From Pseudomonadota bacterium (GTDB taxonomy: Bacteria; Pseudomonadota; Alphaproteobacteria; Acetobacterales; Acetobacteraceae), in contig JAJXXT010000130.1 in NCBI GenBank assembly GCA_021780935.1, forward strand, positions 1-64,000: a DNA stretch of 64,000 nt, in the 5' to 3' direction. The position numbers were made by a program, and so were the translations under genes. The notes beneath the pieces were generated by a model, which made no database searches, was not told the origin of the DNA, and was given only the letters and a program-made list of their open reading frames with translations. Below, piece by piece: positions 31,192-40,464 of the stretch (positions within the stretch are counted from its first letter, which is position 1; every line of letters starts with the position of its first letter).

Positions 31192-33090
31192 ATGCGCTGC
31201 TCCTTTCGCACGGTACGTCGCGCGACAGCCGCGACGTGCCGCCTCATCCGCTGCTGCACCCTCGTCGCAGGGTGGGTCGGTATCGGCGCGATAACGCCGC
31301 TCGCGGCGTATGCGGCGGATCCGCAACCCTACACCGTCACCATGGCCAAGACCGGCAATGCGGCGCTCGACGACGCGCTGGCAGGCAGCTCGCAACTCGT
31401 CGGCCTGCGCCAATCCGCGCCCGCCACGCCCTTCGCCCTGGGGCTGCGTGCGCAACAGGACGTCGCCCGGCTCGAAACCGCGCTGCAAAGCTTTGGCTAT
31501 TATGACGGCAAGGTCGCGATCACGGTCGATCACCTTGCGGCTGACGACCCCGCCCTGCCCGAAACGCTCGCGGCGGTCGCAAAGGGCCGCCCGGTGCCGG
31601 TCGCCGTCACGCCGACGCTGGGCCCGCTGTTCACCCTCGGCACCATCACCGTGAAGGGCTCGGCGCCACCCGCGGCGCTTGCGACCCTGAACCTCCATGC
31701 CGGCCAGCCCGCGATCGCGTCCGACGTGCTCGCGGCACAGGGGCGGATCCGGGCAGCACTGCTCGCCGAGGGCTACGCGCTGGCCAGGGTTCCGGCGCCG
31801 GTCGCCTATGAGAACCCCGCCAAACACACGCTCGACATCGTCTTCGACATCGAAGCGGGGCCGCGCGTGGCACTCGGCCCGATCCGCCTCAGGGGGCTGC
31901 GCCGCGTCCGTGACAGCTTCATCCGCCGCCGCCTCCTCGTGCATCAGGGCGAGCGCTTCTCGCCCCAGGCGATCGACCGCGCGCAAGCGGACCTGCAATC
32001 GCTCAGCGTCTTCTCCAGCGTTTCGGTGCAGCCCGCGACGAAGCTCGACGCCGCCGGCCAGCTTCCGCTCACCTTCGCGTTTCAGGAGCGCCCGCGCTTC
32101 ATCGCCGGGCTGAACACCGCCTATTCCACCGATCTCGGCCTGAGCGCGGGGGCCACCTGGTCGGACCGCAACGTCTTCGGCAATGCCGAGCAGCTCAACC
32201 TCGGCGCCACCGTCAGCGGTTTCGCCGCCAGTGCCACGAAGAGCCCCGGCTACGACCTCAGTGCGCAATTCGTGAAACCGGACTGGTTCGCGCGTCACCA
32301 GACGCTCACCCTCAATCTCGCCGCCCTGCGCCAGTCCCTCGACACCTACGACCAGACGGCCCTGCTCGGCAGCGCGATCGTCGGGCGCTCGATCTCGAAG
32401 CACTGGAAAGTGACGGGCGGCGTGAATATCGAGGAGGAGGCCATCAACCAGCAGGGTGTCACGCGCGACTACGCGCTGCTGGGTCTGCCGCTCGGCGCCA
32501 TCTATGACAGCACGAACTCGCTGCTGAACCCGACGCGCGGGCTGCGCGCCAGCTTTTCCGTCACCCCCACGCAATCCTTCGGCGCCCGGGATGCAAGCTT
32601 CCTGATCATGCAGGCCTCAGGCTCGACCTACATCGACATCGCGCAATTCGGCCTGACGAAGCCCGGCCGTTCGGTGCTTGCGGTGCACGCCCTGGTCGGC
32701 TCGATCCAGGGGGCCGGCACGCCGTTCGCGCTGCCGCCCGATCAGCGCTTCTACGCCGGCGGCGGCGGGACGGTGCGCGGCTTCAAATACCAGTCGATCG
32801 GCCCGCAATTCCCGGATCAGGTGGCGATCGGCGGCCTCGCGGTCGATCTGGCACAGGTCGAATTCCGCCAGCGTCTCTGGGGTAATTTCGGCGCCACCGT
32901 CTTCACCGATCTGGGCCAGGTCTCGAAGAGCTCCGCACCGTTCCAGGGCAGTCTGCGCATCGGCGCGGGTGCCGGCGTGCTCTATTATACCTCGGCCGGC
33001 CCGATACGGTTCGATGTCGCCTTTCCCGTCACCCGCCAGCCCGGCGGCGACGCCTACGAGTTCTATGTCGGCATCGGTCAGGCCTTCTGA
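31192..33090 (+). CDS. tamA: Outer-membrane assembly factor TamA
   Basis: 632 residues from the ATG at 31192, which begins a signal peptide ending near TPLAAYA-ADPQ (residue about 41). POTRA domains follow; one includes FTLGTITVKGSAPP and another IRLRGLRRVRDSFIRRRL. The C-terminal 300 residues are an Omp85-type beta-barrel, with the loop-6 motif GGGGTVRGF and a final phenylalanine (FYVGIGQAF) recognised by the Bam machinery. With TamB it forms the translocation and assembly module that helps insert outer-membrane proteins and move lipids. The stop overlaps the tamB start (TGATG). Confidence 0.93.
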   Translation: MRCSFRTVRRATAATCRLIRCCTLVAGWVGIGAITPLAAYAADPQPYTVTMAKTGNAALDDALAGSSQLVGLRQSAPATPFALGLRAQQDVARLETALQSFGYYDGKVAITVDHLAADDPALPETLAAVAKGRPVPVAVTPTLGPLFTLGTITVKGSAPPAALATLNLHAGQPAIASDVLAAQGRIRAALLAEGYALARVPAPVAYENPAKHTLDIVFDIEAGPRVALGPIRLRGLRRVRDSFIRRRLLVHQGERFSPQAIDRAQADLQSLSVFSSVSVQPATKLDAAGQLPLTFAFQERPRFIAGLNTAYSTDLGLSAGATWSDRNVFGNAEQLNLGATVSGFAASATKSPGYDLSAQFVKPDWFARHQTLTLNLAALRQSLDTYDQTALLGSAIVGRSISKHWKVTGGVNIEEEAINQQGVTRDYALLGLPLGAIYDSTNSLLNPTRGLRASFSVTPTQSFGARDASFLIMQASGSTYIDIAQFGLTKPGRSVLAVHALVGSIQGAGTPFALPPDQRFYAGGGGTVRGFKYQSIGPQFPDQVAIGGLAVDLAQVEFRQRLWGNFGATVFTDLGQVSKSSAPFQGSLRIGAGAGVLYYTSAGPIRFDVAFPVTRQPGGDAYEFYVGIGQAF

Positions 33091-36000
33091 TGCGCGCGAC
33101 CGGCACCGAGACCAGGCCGCTTCGCTGGCCACGACGCGTGGCGGGCATCCTGGCCTGGACCGCCGGGCTCGCGGTCGGCGTGCCGCTCGTGGCGGTCGCC
33201 GCCCTGCTCGTTCTGCTCAACACCGGCGTCGGCCGGCGGCTGGTCGCGCGACAGACCGGTGCGCTCACCGGCGGCGCGGTGACCATCGCCGGCCTCTCCG
33301 GCACGCTGCCGTGGAATCTGCGCGTCGCCCACATCGCCCTCGGCGATGCGGCGGGCACATACGCGACCCTGGATTCGCTGCATCTGCGCTGGGCGCCGCT
33401 GGCCCTGCTCACGGGCACGCTGCGCATCCCGAGCGTCTCCGCCGGCGCGATCGACATCACCCGCCTGCCGCACGCCGCGCCGACGCGGCCGTCGCCCACG
33501 ACCGCGCCCTCGTTCCGCCTGCCCCTGCGCGTCGTGCTCGGACACCTCGCGATCCGGCGCCTCACCCTCGGCGCGCCCATCGCCGGCACGACGGCAAGCC
33601 TCGTCGTCACCGGCCACGCCGATCTCGCCAGTCTCTCGCGCGGCACGGCTGCCATCCGGGCCACGCGCCTCGATGCCGCCGGCGCCTACAGCCTCGCCGC
33701 GACCCTGACGCCGCGAACGGTCGCACTCCACCTGCGCGCCGACGAACCCAACCAGGGGCTGATCGCCGCGATCGCGAATCTGCCGCACCTGAACGGAAAG
33801 CTGCACCTCGATCTTTCCCTTGCCGGGCCACGCCGGGCGGCGGTGCTGCATCTCGCCCTGGCGGCCGGGAAGCTCACCGCGCATGCCGGCGGCACGCTCG
33901 ACCTGCCGGCCCGAAATGGCACGCTCGACCTCGCGGCGAACGCCCCGGCCATGGCACCCGCACCCGGCCTGTCCTGGCAATCCGTCGCGATCGCCGCCCA
34001 TCTCGCCGGCCCATGGGCCAGGCCGGAAGCCCAGGGCAGCGTTGCGATCCTCGCCCTCAAGGCCGGCGGCGGCGCGATCGCCAGGCTCGATGCGGCGATC
34101 CACGCGAACCACTTGCAGGTCGTCCTCGACGCGACAGCGCAGGGCCTCGTCATTCCGGGTCCGAAACCGGACCTGCTCGCCGCCTCGCCGGTCCACCTGG
34201 CCGCGACAGTGCTGCTCGGCACCACGCGGCTGCCGGTGACCTTCGCGCTCGGACAGAGCCTGGTCGCGGCGCATGGCACGGTCGATCTCGGCCCCGAGCC
34301 GCACGGCAGGCTGCGCCTGACCCTGCCCGATCTCGCGCCGCTCGCCGCCGCCATCGGCCTCCATGCGGCGGGCAGCACCACGCTCGACATCGCCTTCGCA
34401 CGCCACGGCGCCACCACCACGGCCTCGCTCTCCGGCCCGGTCGCCTTCACCGGCGGCGTGGCGCCGCTGGTCGCGCTGATCGGCGGCAAGGGGCGTCTCG
34501 CGATGGACGCCGCGCTGCATGAGACCCCGTCCGGCCCGCGCCTCGACCTCCGCTCGCTCACTCTGGACGGCGCCGCACTGCATCTCGGCGCGCACGGCAC
34601 GGCGGCGGCGAGCACGCTCGATCTCGCCTACCGGCTCGACCTGCCGGATCTCGCGGCGGCCAGCCCCGCCCTGCGCGGCCAGCTCGCGCTGCGGGGCACG
34701 GCACGCGGGCCCGCCGACGACCTCGCCACCCATATCACCGCCACCGGAACGTTCGGTATGGTTAACGTTCCCGCCGGGCCGATCAGCCTGGTGGTCGATG
34801 CCGCCGGCCTGCCCGCCCATCCGAGCGCCAGCCTGGCACTGCACGGCACGCTCGACGGCGCGCCGCTCACCCTTGCCGCGGAGGCGAGGCGTGGCGCGGG
34901 CGGAACCCATGTCACCCTGCACGCGCTCGACTGGAAATCCCTGCACGGTGTCGCCGACCTCACCCTGCCGCCGGGTGCCGCATTCCCGCTCGGCACGCTC
35001 GATCTCGGCATGGCGCGCCTCGGCGACCTCGCGCCGCTGCTCCACCAGCCGGTCACCGGCGGCGTCACCGCGCATATCGCGACCGCGCAGGCGGATGGCG
35101 TGCCGCGCGTCACCCTCGCGGTGCATGCAAAGGGCGTGGGCGTCGCGGCCGCGCGTATCGGCGCCATCACGCTCGACGGCAGCATCGCCGACCCGATCAT
35201 GCAACCCATCGCCGATCTCCACCTCGCCGCGCAGGCCATCCGCGCGGGCGGTATCGCCGGTCAGGCCCGCCTCGCCCTCAAGGGCCCGGCGGACGCGCTG
35301 GCGATCAACCTGGACGCAGCCCTCGACGGGCTTGCCGGTGCCCCGGCGCGCATCACCGCGCGCGCGATGCTCGACGCGCCAACGAGCCGCCTCGTCCTCG
35401 ACGCGCTGGCGCTAGGCTGGAAGGGCGAGGCGCTGCGCCTGCTCGCCCCGGCGCGCATCACCTACGCGCCTTCGGTCTCGGTGAGCTTGCTGCGCCTCGC
35501 CCTCGGTTCCGCGACGCTCGACCTCGCCGGCCGAATCGCCCCGTCGCTCGATCTCAGCGTGCATCTCGCCAACGTCACGCCCGCCCTCGCCAAACCGTTT
35601 GCACCGGCGCTGGAGGCCGGGGGGGTGATCGACCTCGACGGGCACCTCACCGGCGGCATCCAGGCACCGCGCGGCACCGTCCGCATCGCCGCGCGCGGCC
35701 TGCGTCTCCTCTCCGGCAAGGCGCGTGCCCTCCCGCCCGCCGACCTGTACGCGACGCTGGGCCTCGACGGCAACCACACGAGCGTGGACGCAAAACTAAG
35801 CGCCGGCAGCGACGCAGCGCTCGTCCTCACCGGCACCGCCCCGCTCACCATGACCGGCCCCCTCAACCTCGCGGCCCGCGGCAGCATCAACCTGGCCGTC
35901 GCCAATCCGATCCTCGAGGCGAACGGCCGGCATGTCGCGGGCCAGGTGGCGATCGATGCGGCGATGCGCGGCAGCCCCGCCGCACCCGCCGCCTCCGGCA

Positions 36001-37166
36001 CGATCCGCCTCTCCGGTGGCGACGTGCAGGACTATGCGCTGGGCGCCCATCTGTCCGACATCTCGGCGCTGATCACGGCCAGCGGGCAGACCGTGCGGAT
36101 CGAGCAATTCCTCGCCCATGCCGGAAGCGGAACGATCCGGCTTTCGGGCAGCGTCGGCGCCTTCGCGCCCGGCCTCCCCGTCGATCTCGCGCTGCGCATG
36201 AACAACGCGCAGCCGCTCGCCTCCGATCTGCTGACCGCCGATCTCGACGCGGATATCGCGCTGCGCGGCCTGGCGCTGCATCGGCTGGACGCCTCGGGCA
36301 GCATCGGCGTGCGGCGCGCGACGATCACCATCCCGAGCAGTTTCCCGCAGGCCGTCGCCAAACTCCATGTCATCCGCCCGGGCGCGAAGCCGCCTTCGCC
36401 GGCCAGCCCCGCGCCGGTGATCGGGCTTGATCTCAAAATCCACGCCCAGCCCGCCATCTTCCTGCGCGGGCGCGGCCTGTTCGCGCGCCTCGGCGGCGAC
36501 CTCACGGTGCGCGGCACCACCGCGGCGCCGCGCATCTCGCGTGGGTTCCAGATGGCGAATGGCAGCTTCTCCCTCGCCGGCGCCAATCTGAAATTCACCG
36601 AGGGCCGCGTCAGCTTCGACGGCACCAGCGTCACCAACAGGCTCGACCCGACGCTGCATTTCATCGCCCAGAGCAGCTCGAGCGGCATCACCGCGACCCT
36701 CACCGTGGGCGGCACCGCCTCGCATCCCACGATCGCGCTGTCTAGCACGCCCTCCCTGCCGCAGGACGAGGTGCTCGCGCATCTGCTGTACGGCGTCAGC
36801 CTGTCGCAGCTCTCGCCGCTGCAGATCGCGGCGATCGCGCAGGGTCTCTATGCGCTGACCGGCGGCGGCGGCACCGGGCCGCTCGGCGGTCTGCAGAACG
36901 CGCTCGGCCTCGACCGATTGGGCGTCGGCAGCAACACTGGCGGCCTCGGCGGCGCCTCGCTTGAGGCCGGCAAATACGTCGCCCCCGGCGTCTATGTCGG
37001 CGCGACCCAGAGCGTCAGCGGCGCGACCCAGGCGCAGGTGCAGATCGACCTCACGAAGCGGCTGAAGCTGAACACCCAGGTCAACACCGGCGGCGGGACG
37101 GTGACCGGTGCGACGCCCAACGGCCCCAGCAGCTCCATCGGGCTGACCTACCAGTTCGAATACTGA
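33090..37166 (+). CDS. tamB: Translocation/assembly module protein TamB
   Basis: 1358 residues. One N-terminal membrane anchor (about 15-40) is followed by an extended beta-rich body with hundreds of residues of alternating hydrophobic and Gly/Ala/Leu repeats, the beta-taco groove of AsmA-like/TamB proteins. The C-terminal DUF490 domain is recognisable from LFARLGGDLTVRGTTAAPR, then FSLAGANLKFTEGRVSFDG and LSSTPSLPQDEVLAHLLYG, ending in a terminal aromatic (YQFEY). It spans the periplasm and pairs with TamA. Length is within the family range (1250-1400). Confidence 0.95.
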   Translation: MRATGTETRPLRWPRRVAGILAWTAGLAVGVPLVAVAALLVLLNTGVGRRLVARQTGALTGGAVTIAGLSGTLPWNLRVAHIALGDAAGTYATLDSLHLRWAPLALLTGTLRIPSVSAGAIDITRLPHAAPTRPSPTTAPSFRLPLRVVLGHLAIRRLTLGAPIAGTTASLVVTGHADLASLSRGTAAIRATRLDAAGAYSLAATLTPRTVALHLRADEPNQGLIAAIANLPHLNGKLHLDLSLAGPRRAAVLHLALAAGKLTAHAGGTLDLPARNGTLDLAANAPAMAPAPGLSWQSVAIAAHLAGPWARPEAQGSVAILALKAGGGAIARLDAAIHANHLQVVLDATAQGLVIPGPKPDLLAASPVHLAATVLLGTTRLPVTFALGQSLVAAHGTVDLGPEPHGRLRLTLPDLAPLAAAIGLHAAGSTTLDIAFARHGATTTASLSGPVAFTGGVAPLVALIGGKGRLAMDAALHETPSGPRLDLRSLTLDGAALHLGAHGTAAASTLDLAYRLDLPDLAAASPALRGQLALRGTARGPADDLATHITATGTFGMVNVPAGPISLVVDAAGLPAHPSASLALHGTLDGAPLTLAAEARRGAGGTHVTLHALDWKSLHGVADLTLPPGAAFPLGTLDLGMARLGDLAPLLHQPVTGGVTAHIATAQADGVPRVTLAVHAKGVGVAAARIGAITLDGSIADPIMQPIADLHLAAQAIRAGGIAGQARLALKGPADALAINLDAALDGLAGAPARITARAMLDAPTSRLVLDALALGWKGEALRLLAPARITYAPSVSVSLLRLALGSATLDLAGRIAPSLDLSVHLANVTPALAKPFAPALEAGGVIDLDGHLTGGIQAPRGTVRIAARGLRLLSGKARALPPADLYATLGLDGNHTSVDAKLSAGSDAALVLTGTAPLTMTGPLNLAARGSINLAVANPILEANGRHVAGQVAIDAAMRGSPAAPAASGTIRLSGGDVQDYALGAHLSDISALITASGQTVRIEQFLAHAGSGTIRLSGSVGAFAPGLPVDLALRMNNAQPLASDLLTADLDADIALRGLALHRLDASGSIGVRRATITIPSSFPQAVAKLHVIRPGAKPPSPASPAPVIGLDLKIHAQPAIFLRGRGLFARLGGDLTVRGTTAAPRISRGFQMANGSFSLAGANLKFTEGRVSFDGTSVTNRLDPTLHFIAQSSSSGITATLTVGGTASHPTIALSSTPSLPQDEVLAHLLYGVSLSQLSPLQIAAIAQGLYALTGGGGTGPLGGLQNALGLDRLGVGSNTGGLGGASLEAGKYVAPGVYVGATQSVSGATQAQVQIDLTKRLKLNTQVNTGGGTVTGATPNGPSSSIGLTYQFEY

Positions 37167-37254
37167 CCCGCCGAATATTCATCCATCGGTCCTTCGCGCG
37201 CTGGCCATGGCCCGGACGGTCGCCACCCATGACCACCCACCACGGCCGCTCGTT

Positions 37255-38637
37255 TCACATTCGTTCAAAACAGCGGTGCCGTTCCCAGTCGGTCACCGCC
37301 GCGTTGAACGTCTCCACCTCCACTTCGGCCATCCGCGCGTAATGCGCCGCCACCTGCTCACCGAACGCGGCATGCACGAAGGCGCTGTTGCGCCAGAGCG
37401 CAAGCGCATCGGCCAGGCTGCGCGGCACCCTCGGCACATCGCTCAGATAGGCATTGCCGCGGAACTCCTGCGGCGCCGGCAATTCGCGCCGGATGCCGTC
37501 GAGCCCCGCGGCGATCATGCCGGCGAGTGCCAGATAGGGGTTCACATCGCCGCCCGGCACCCGGTTCTCCACCCGCAGCGACTTGCCATGGCCGAGCACG
37601 CGGAACGCGCAGGTGCGGTTGTCACGGCCCCAGGCCAGGGCGGTCGGCGCAAAGCTGCCGATGGCATAGCGCTTATAGGAGTTGATGTTCGGCGCGAACA
37701 GGATCGAGAGCTCGGCCGCATGCGCGATCAGCCCGGCAAGGAAATGGCCGAACAGCTTCGACGGATCATGGCCGTCCGCGAACACCGCCCGGTTGGCGCC
37801 ATCGCGCAGGCTGAGATGGATATGGCAGGAATTGCCCTCGCGCTCATTGAATTTCGCCATGTAGGTGATGGCGCAGCCGTCCTCGCCGGCGATCTCCTTG
37901 GCCGCCTCCTTGTAGAGAACATGGCCGTCGGCGCTGTCGAGCACGGGGCCATAGGCGAAGTTGATCTCGTGCTGGCCCAGATTGCACTCGCCTTTGGAGT
38001 TCTCGACCTGGATGCCCGAGGCCTCCATCACGTTGCGGATCCGGCGGATGATCGGCTCCACCCTCGCGGTGCCGAGAATCGAATAATCCCCATTGTAGAG
38101 ATTCGCCGGATCAAGACCGCGATAGCCGCGCTTCATGCACTCCTCGTAGGAGTTGCGGAACAACAGGAACTCCAGCTCCGTCGCCGCATAGGCGGACAGC
38201 CCGGCCTCGGCGAGGCGCGCCATCTGGTGCTTCAGGATGCTGCGCGGCGCCACCGGCGCCAGCGTGCCGTCATGGCTGCCGATGTCGCACAGCAGGATCG
38301 CCGCTCCCGGCTGCCACGCCGCCTGGCGCAGCGTCGGGAGATCGGGGCGGAACACGAAATCGCCGTAGCCGCGATCCCAGGAGGCGAAGTCATAGCCGGA
38401 GACCGTTGCCATCTCGACATCGACGGCGAGGAGATAGCTGCACCCCTCGGAAGCCTCCGCGACCACGGAGTCGAAGAAGAAGCGCGGCATGACCCGCTTA
38501 CCCTGCAGCCGGCCCTGCATGTCGGGCGCGGCCATGATGATGGTGTCGATGGCGCCATCGGCGACCAGCGTGCGCAAGGCGGCGAGATCGAGACTGCCCG
38601 CTGGGGACGCTATCGATCGGGATCCGGCGTGGCTCAT
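37255..38637 (-). CDS. Glutamine synthetase-like gamma-glutamyl-amine ligase
   Basis: 460 residues. The N-terminal beta-grasp part has IIMAAPDMQGRLQGKRVMPR. The catalytic barrel includes TELEFLLF (metal-binding Glu), GQHEINFAYGP and NSCHIHLSLRDG, NSYKRYAIGSFAPT and VENRVPGGDVNPYLALAGMI. The motifs belong to the GS-like subfamily (PuuA, IpuC, GlnA4 types) that couple glutamate to amines, not to ammonia. Divergent from an aldehyde dehydrogenase and an alcohol dehydrogenase gene, it most likely starts a gamma-glutamylation pathway for an amine such as putrescine or ethanolamine. The substrate cannot be read from the sequence. Confidence 0.85.
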   Translation of the reverse strand: MSHAGSRSIASPAGSLDLAALRTLVADGAIDTIIMAAPDMQGRLQGKRVMPRFFFDSVVAEASEGCSYLLAVDVEMATVSGYDFASWDRGYGDFVFRPDLPTLRQAAWQPGAAILLCDIGSHDGTLAPVAPRSILKHQMARLAEAGLSAYAATELEFLLFRNSYEECMKRGYRGLDPANLYNGDYSILGTARVEPIIRRIRNVMEASGIQVENSKGECNLGQHEINFAYGPVLDSADGHVLYKEAAKEIAGEDGCAITYMAKFNEREGNSCHIHLSLRDGANRAVFADGHDPSKLFGHFLAGLIAHAAELSILFAPNINSYKRYAIGSFAPTALAWGRDNRTCAFRVLGHGKSLRVENRVPGGDVNPYLALAGMIAAGLDGIRRELPAPQEFRGNAYLSDVPRVPRSLADALALWRNSAFVHAAFGEQVAAHYARMAEVEVETFNAAVTDWERHRCFERM

Positions 38638-39049
38638 GATGCTCTTTTCTTTCCGCGATGCACAACGAACGTGCGGGATGGTACGACGTCAGCCTGGATG
38701 CATCGACATCCGATGACAATACCCGGTGACAATACTCAGTGCCGCCCGGAATCGAACCGGGCTCAAATGTCAACGATTCCGGACACCGCTTCGGCGATCC
38801 TGAAGCGGGACTCCCCAAGCAATGGACTGCCGCGGCAACGATTGGCGACGCGCGACACAGGGGAGGCAGGTGATGCAGAAACCATCCCCAATTTCCGCGC
38901 TATCATCCCGAGGCAGCCCCGTCCTGTCAGCCTCGACCATCGGCGTTACCGCCGGCGGCATGGGGCGTCCGTCGCCTTGATTGTGGTCGATGGCAGGGGT
39001 ATCGACAGATGCGTCGAACGGCCTCGCGCACGCCCAGGCAAGGATCATC
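38638..39049. other. Divergent regulatory region, with a tRNA T-arm-like element
   Basis: 412 nt between divergent start codons. A perfect 7-bp stem with a 9-nt loop lies at 38786-38808 (CCGCTTC/GAAGCGG). At 38744-38762 the minus strand reads like a tRNA T arm (6-bp stem, loop TTCGATT) followed by GGCA, but no acceptor partner, D arm or anticodon arm is found, so it is at best a decayed tRNA end. Promoters for both flanking genes must lie here. A start at ATG 38981 is possible for the dehydrogenase but has no ribosome-binding site. Confidence 0.5.
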
Positions 39050-40432
39050 ATGGCTGAAACGATCAGGATCGTCTCCCCCGTCAACGCCAGCATCTATGCC
39101 GAGCGCCCGGTGGCGAACCGTCGCGAGATCGAGGCCGCGGTGGCGCGCGCGAAGCAGGCACGCATGGCGTGGCGTGAGGCAAGCGTCGCCCGTCGTGCCG
39201 CCAGCCTCACCCGGTTCGTCGATGCGCTTCTGGCGATGAACGCCGAGATCGTGCCGGAACTCGCCTGGCAGATGGGCCGGCCGGTGCGTTACGGCGCCGA
39301 GGCCCGCGGCGTCGAGGAACGTGCCCGCCACATGATCGCGATCGCCGAGGCAGCGCTCGCGCCGATCGAGAAGACCGACAAGCCTGGCTTCACCCGCTTC
39401 ATTGCCCGCGAGCCGCTCGGCACGATGCTGGTCATCGCGCCGTGGAACTACCCCTATCTCACCGCGGTCAACGCCATCGTTCCCGGCCTCATGGCGGGCA
39501 ACGCGGTGATCCTGAAGCACGCGTCGCAGACGCTGCTGGTGGGTGAACGCTTCGCCGAGGCGGCACGGCGTGCCGACCTGCCCGACGGCATTTTCCAGAA
39601 CCTCGTGATGTCGCATGCCGACACCGAGTGGCTGATCGGCTCCGGTGCCATCGACCACATCAACTTCACCGGCTCCGTCGAGGGCGGGCGGCGGATCGAG
39701 CGTGCGGCGGCCGGCACCTTCGCCTCGCTCACGCTCGAACTCGGCGGCAAGGACCCCGCCTATGTCCGCGCCGACGCGCCGTTCGAGCATACGGTGGAAA
39801 ACCTCGTCGATGGCGCCTTCTTCAACTCCGGCCAGAGCTGCTGCGGCATCGAGCGCATCTATGTCCACGAGCAGCTCTACGACCGCTTCGTCGGCGCCTA
39901 CGCCGCGCTCAGCGCGACCTACACGCTGGGCGACCCGCTGGCGGAGGCGACCGTCATCGGGCCGATGGCCCAGGCCCGCTCGGCCGATCTCGTGCGGGGG
40001 CAGACCGCGGCGGCGCTTGCCGGTGGGGCAAAGGCGCTGCTGCGCACGAGGGACGAGCGCGATCGCCCGGCCTCTGCCTACCTGCCTGCCGAGGTTCTGG
40101 TCGGCGTTGACCATGGCATGGCGGTGATGCGCGAGGAGAGCTTCGGTCCCGTCGTCGGCATCATGAAGGTCCGCGACGACGACGAGGCGGTGGCGCTGAT
40201 GAACGACAGCCCCTACGGACTCTCCGCCTCGATCTGGACGGCGGACATGGATCGGGCTCGAACCATCGGCGCGCGCGTCGAAACGGGCACCGTGTTCATG
40301 AACCGCTGCGACTATCTCGACCCCGGCCTGGTCTGGACCGGCGTCAAGGAAACCGGCAAGGGCGGCTCGCTGTCCGAAATCGGCTACCAGCTTCTCACCC
40401 AGCCCAAATCCTATCATCTGCGCCAGGTCTGA
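39050..40432 (+). CDS. NAD(P)-dependent aldehyde dehydrogenase
   Basis: 460 residues from ATG 39050, which is preceded by AAGGATCATC. It shows the ALDH superfamily motifs: PWNYPYLTAVNAIVPGLMAGN, the general-base Glu in TLELGGKDP, and the catalytic cysteine in FFNSGQSCCGIERIYV. A C-terminal EESFGPVVGIM completes the pattern. It should oxidise an aldehyde made by the alcohol dehydrogenase encoded next, 32 nt downstream on the same strand. Context suggests a gamma-glutamyl-amino-aldehyde or related amine-derived aldehyde. Confidence 0.92.
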   Translation: MAETIRIVSPVNASIYAERPVANRREIEAAVARAKQARMAWREASVARRAASLTRFVDALLAMNAEIVPELAWQMGRPVRYGAEARGVEERARHMIAIAEAALAPIEKTDKPGFTRFIAREPLGTMLVIAPWNYPYLTAVNAIVPGLMAGNAVILKHASQTLLVGERFAEAARRADLPDGIFQNLVMSHADTEWLIGSGAIDHINFTGSVEGGRRIERAAAGTFASLTLELGGKDPAYVRADAPFEHTVENLVDGAFFNSGQSCCGIERIYVHEQLYDRFVGAYAALSATYTLGDPLAEATVIGPMAQARSADLVRGQTAAALAGGAKALLRTRDERDRPASAYLPAEVLVGVDHGMAVMREESFGPVVGIMKVRDDDEAVALMNDSPYGLSASIWTADMDRARTIGARVETGTVFMNRCDYLDPGLVWTGVKETGKGGSLSEIGYQLLTQPKSYHLRQV

Positions 40433-40464
40433 GCATCCCAGATCGGAGCAACACGGAGCGAGCG

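Noticed and set aside
38744..38762. A complete tRNA gene on the minus strand
   Set aside because: Only a T-arm-like hairpin is present; no acceptor partner, D arm or anticodon arm can be built from the flanking sequence, and CCA is missing.
37207..39057. 616-codon + strand frame opposite the GS-like gene
   Set aside because: The minus strand encodes a full glutamine-synthetase-type enzyme with all catalytic motifs, so the antisense frame is a composition artefact.
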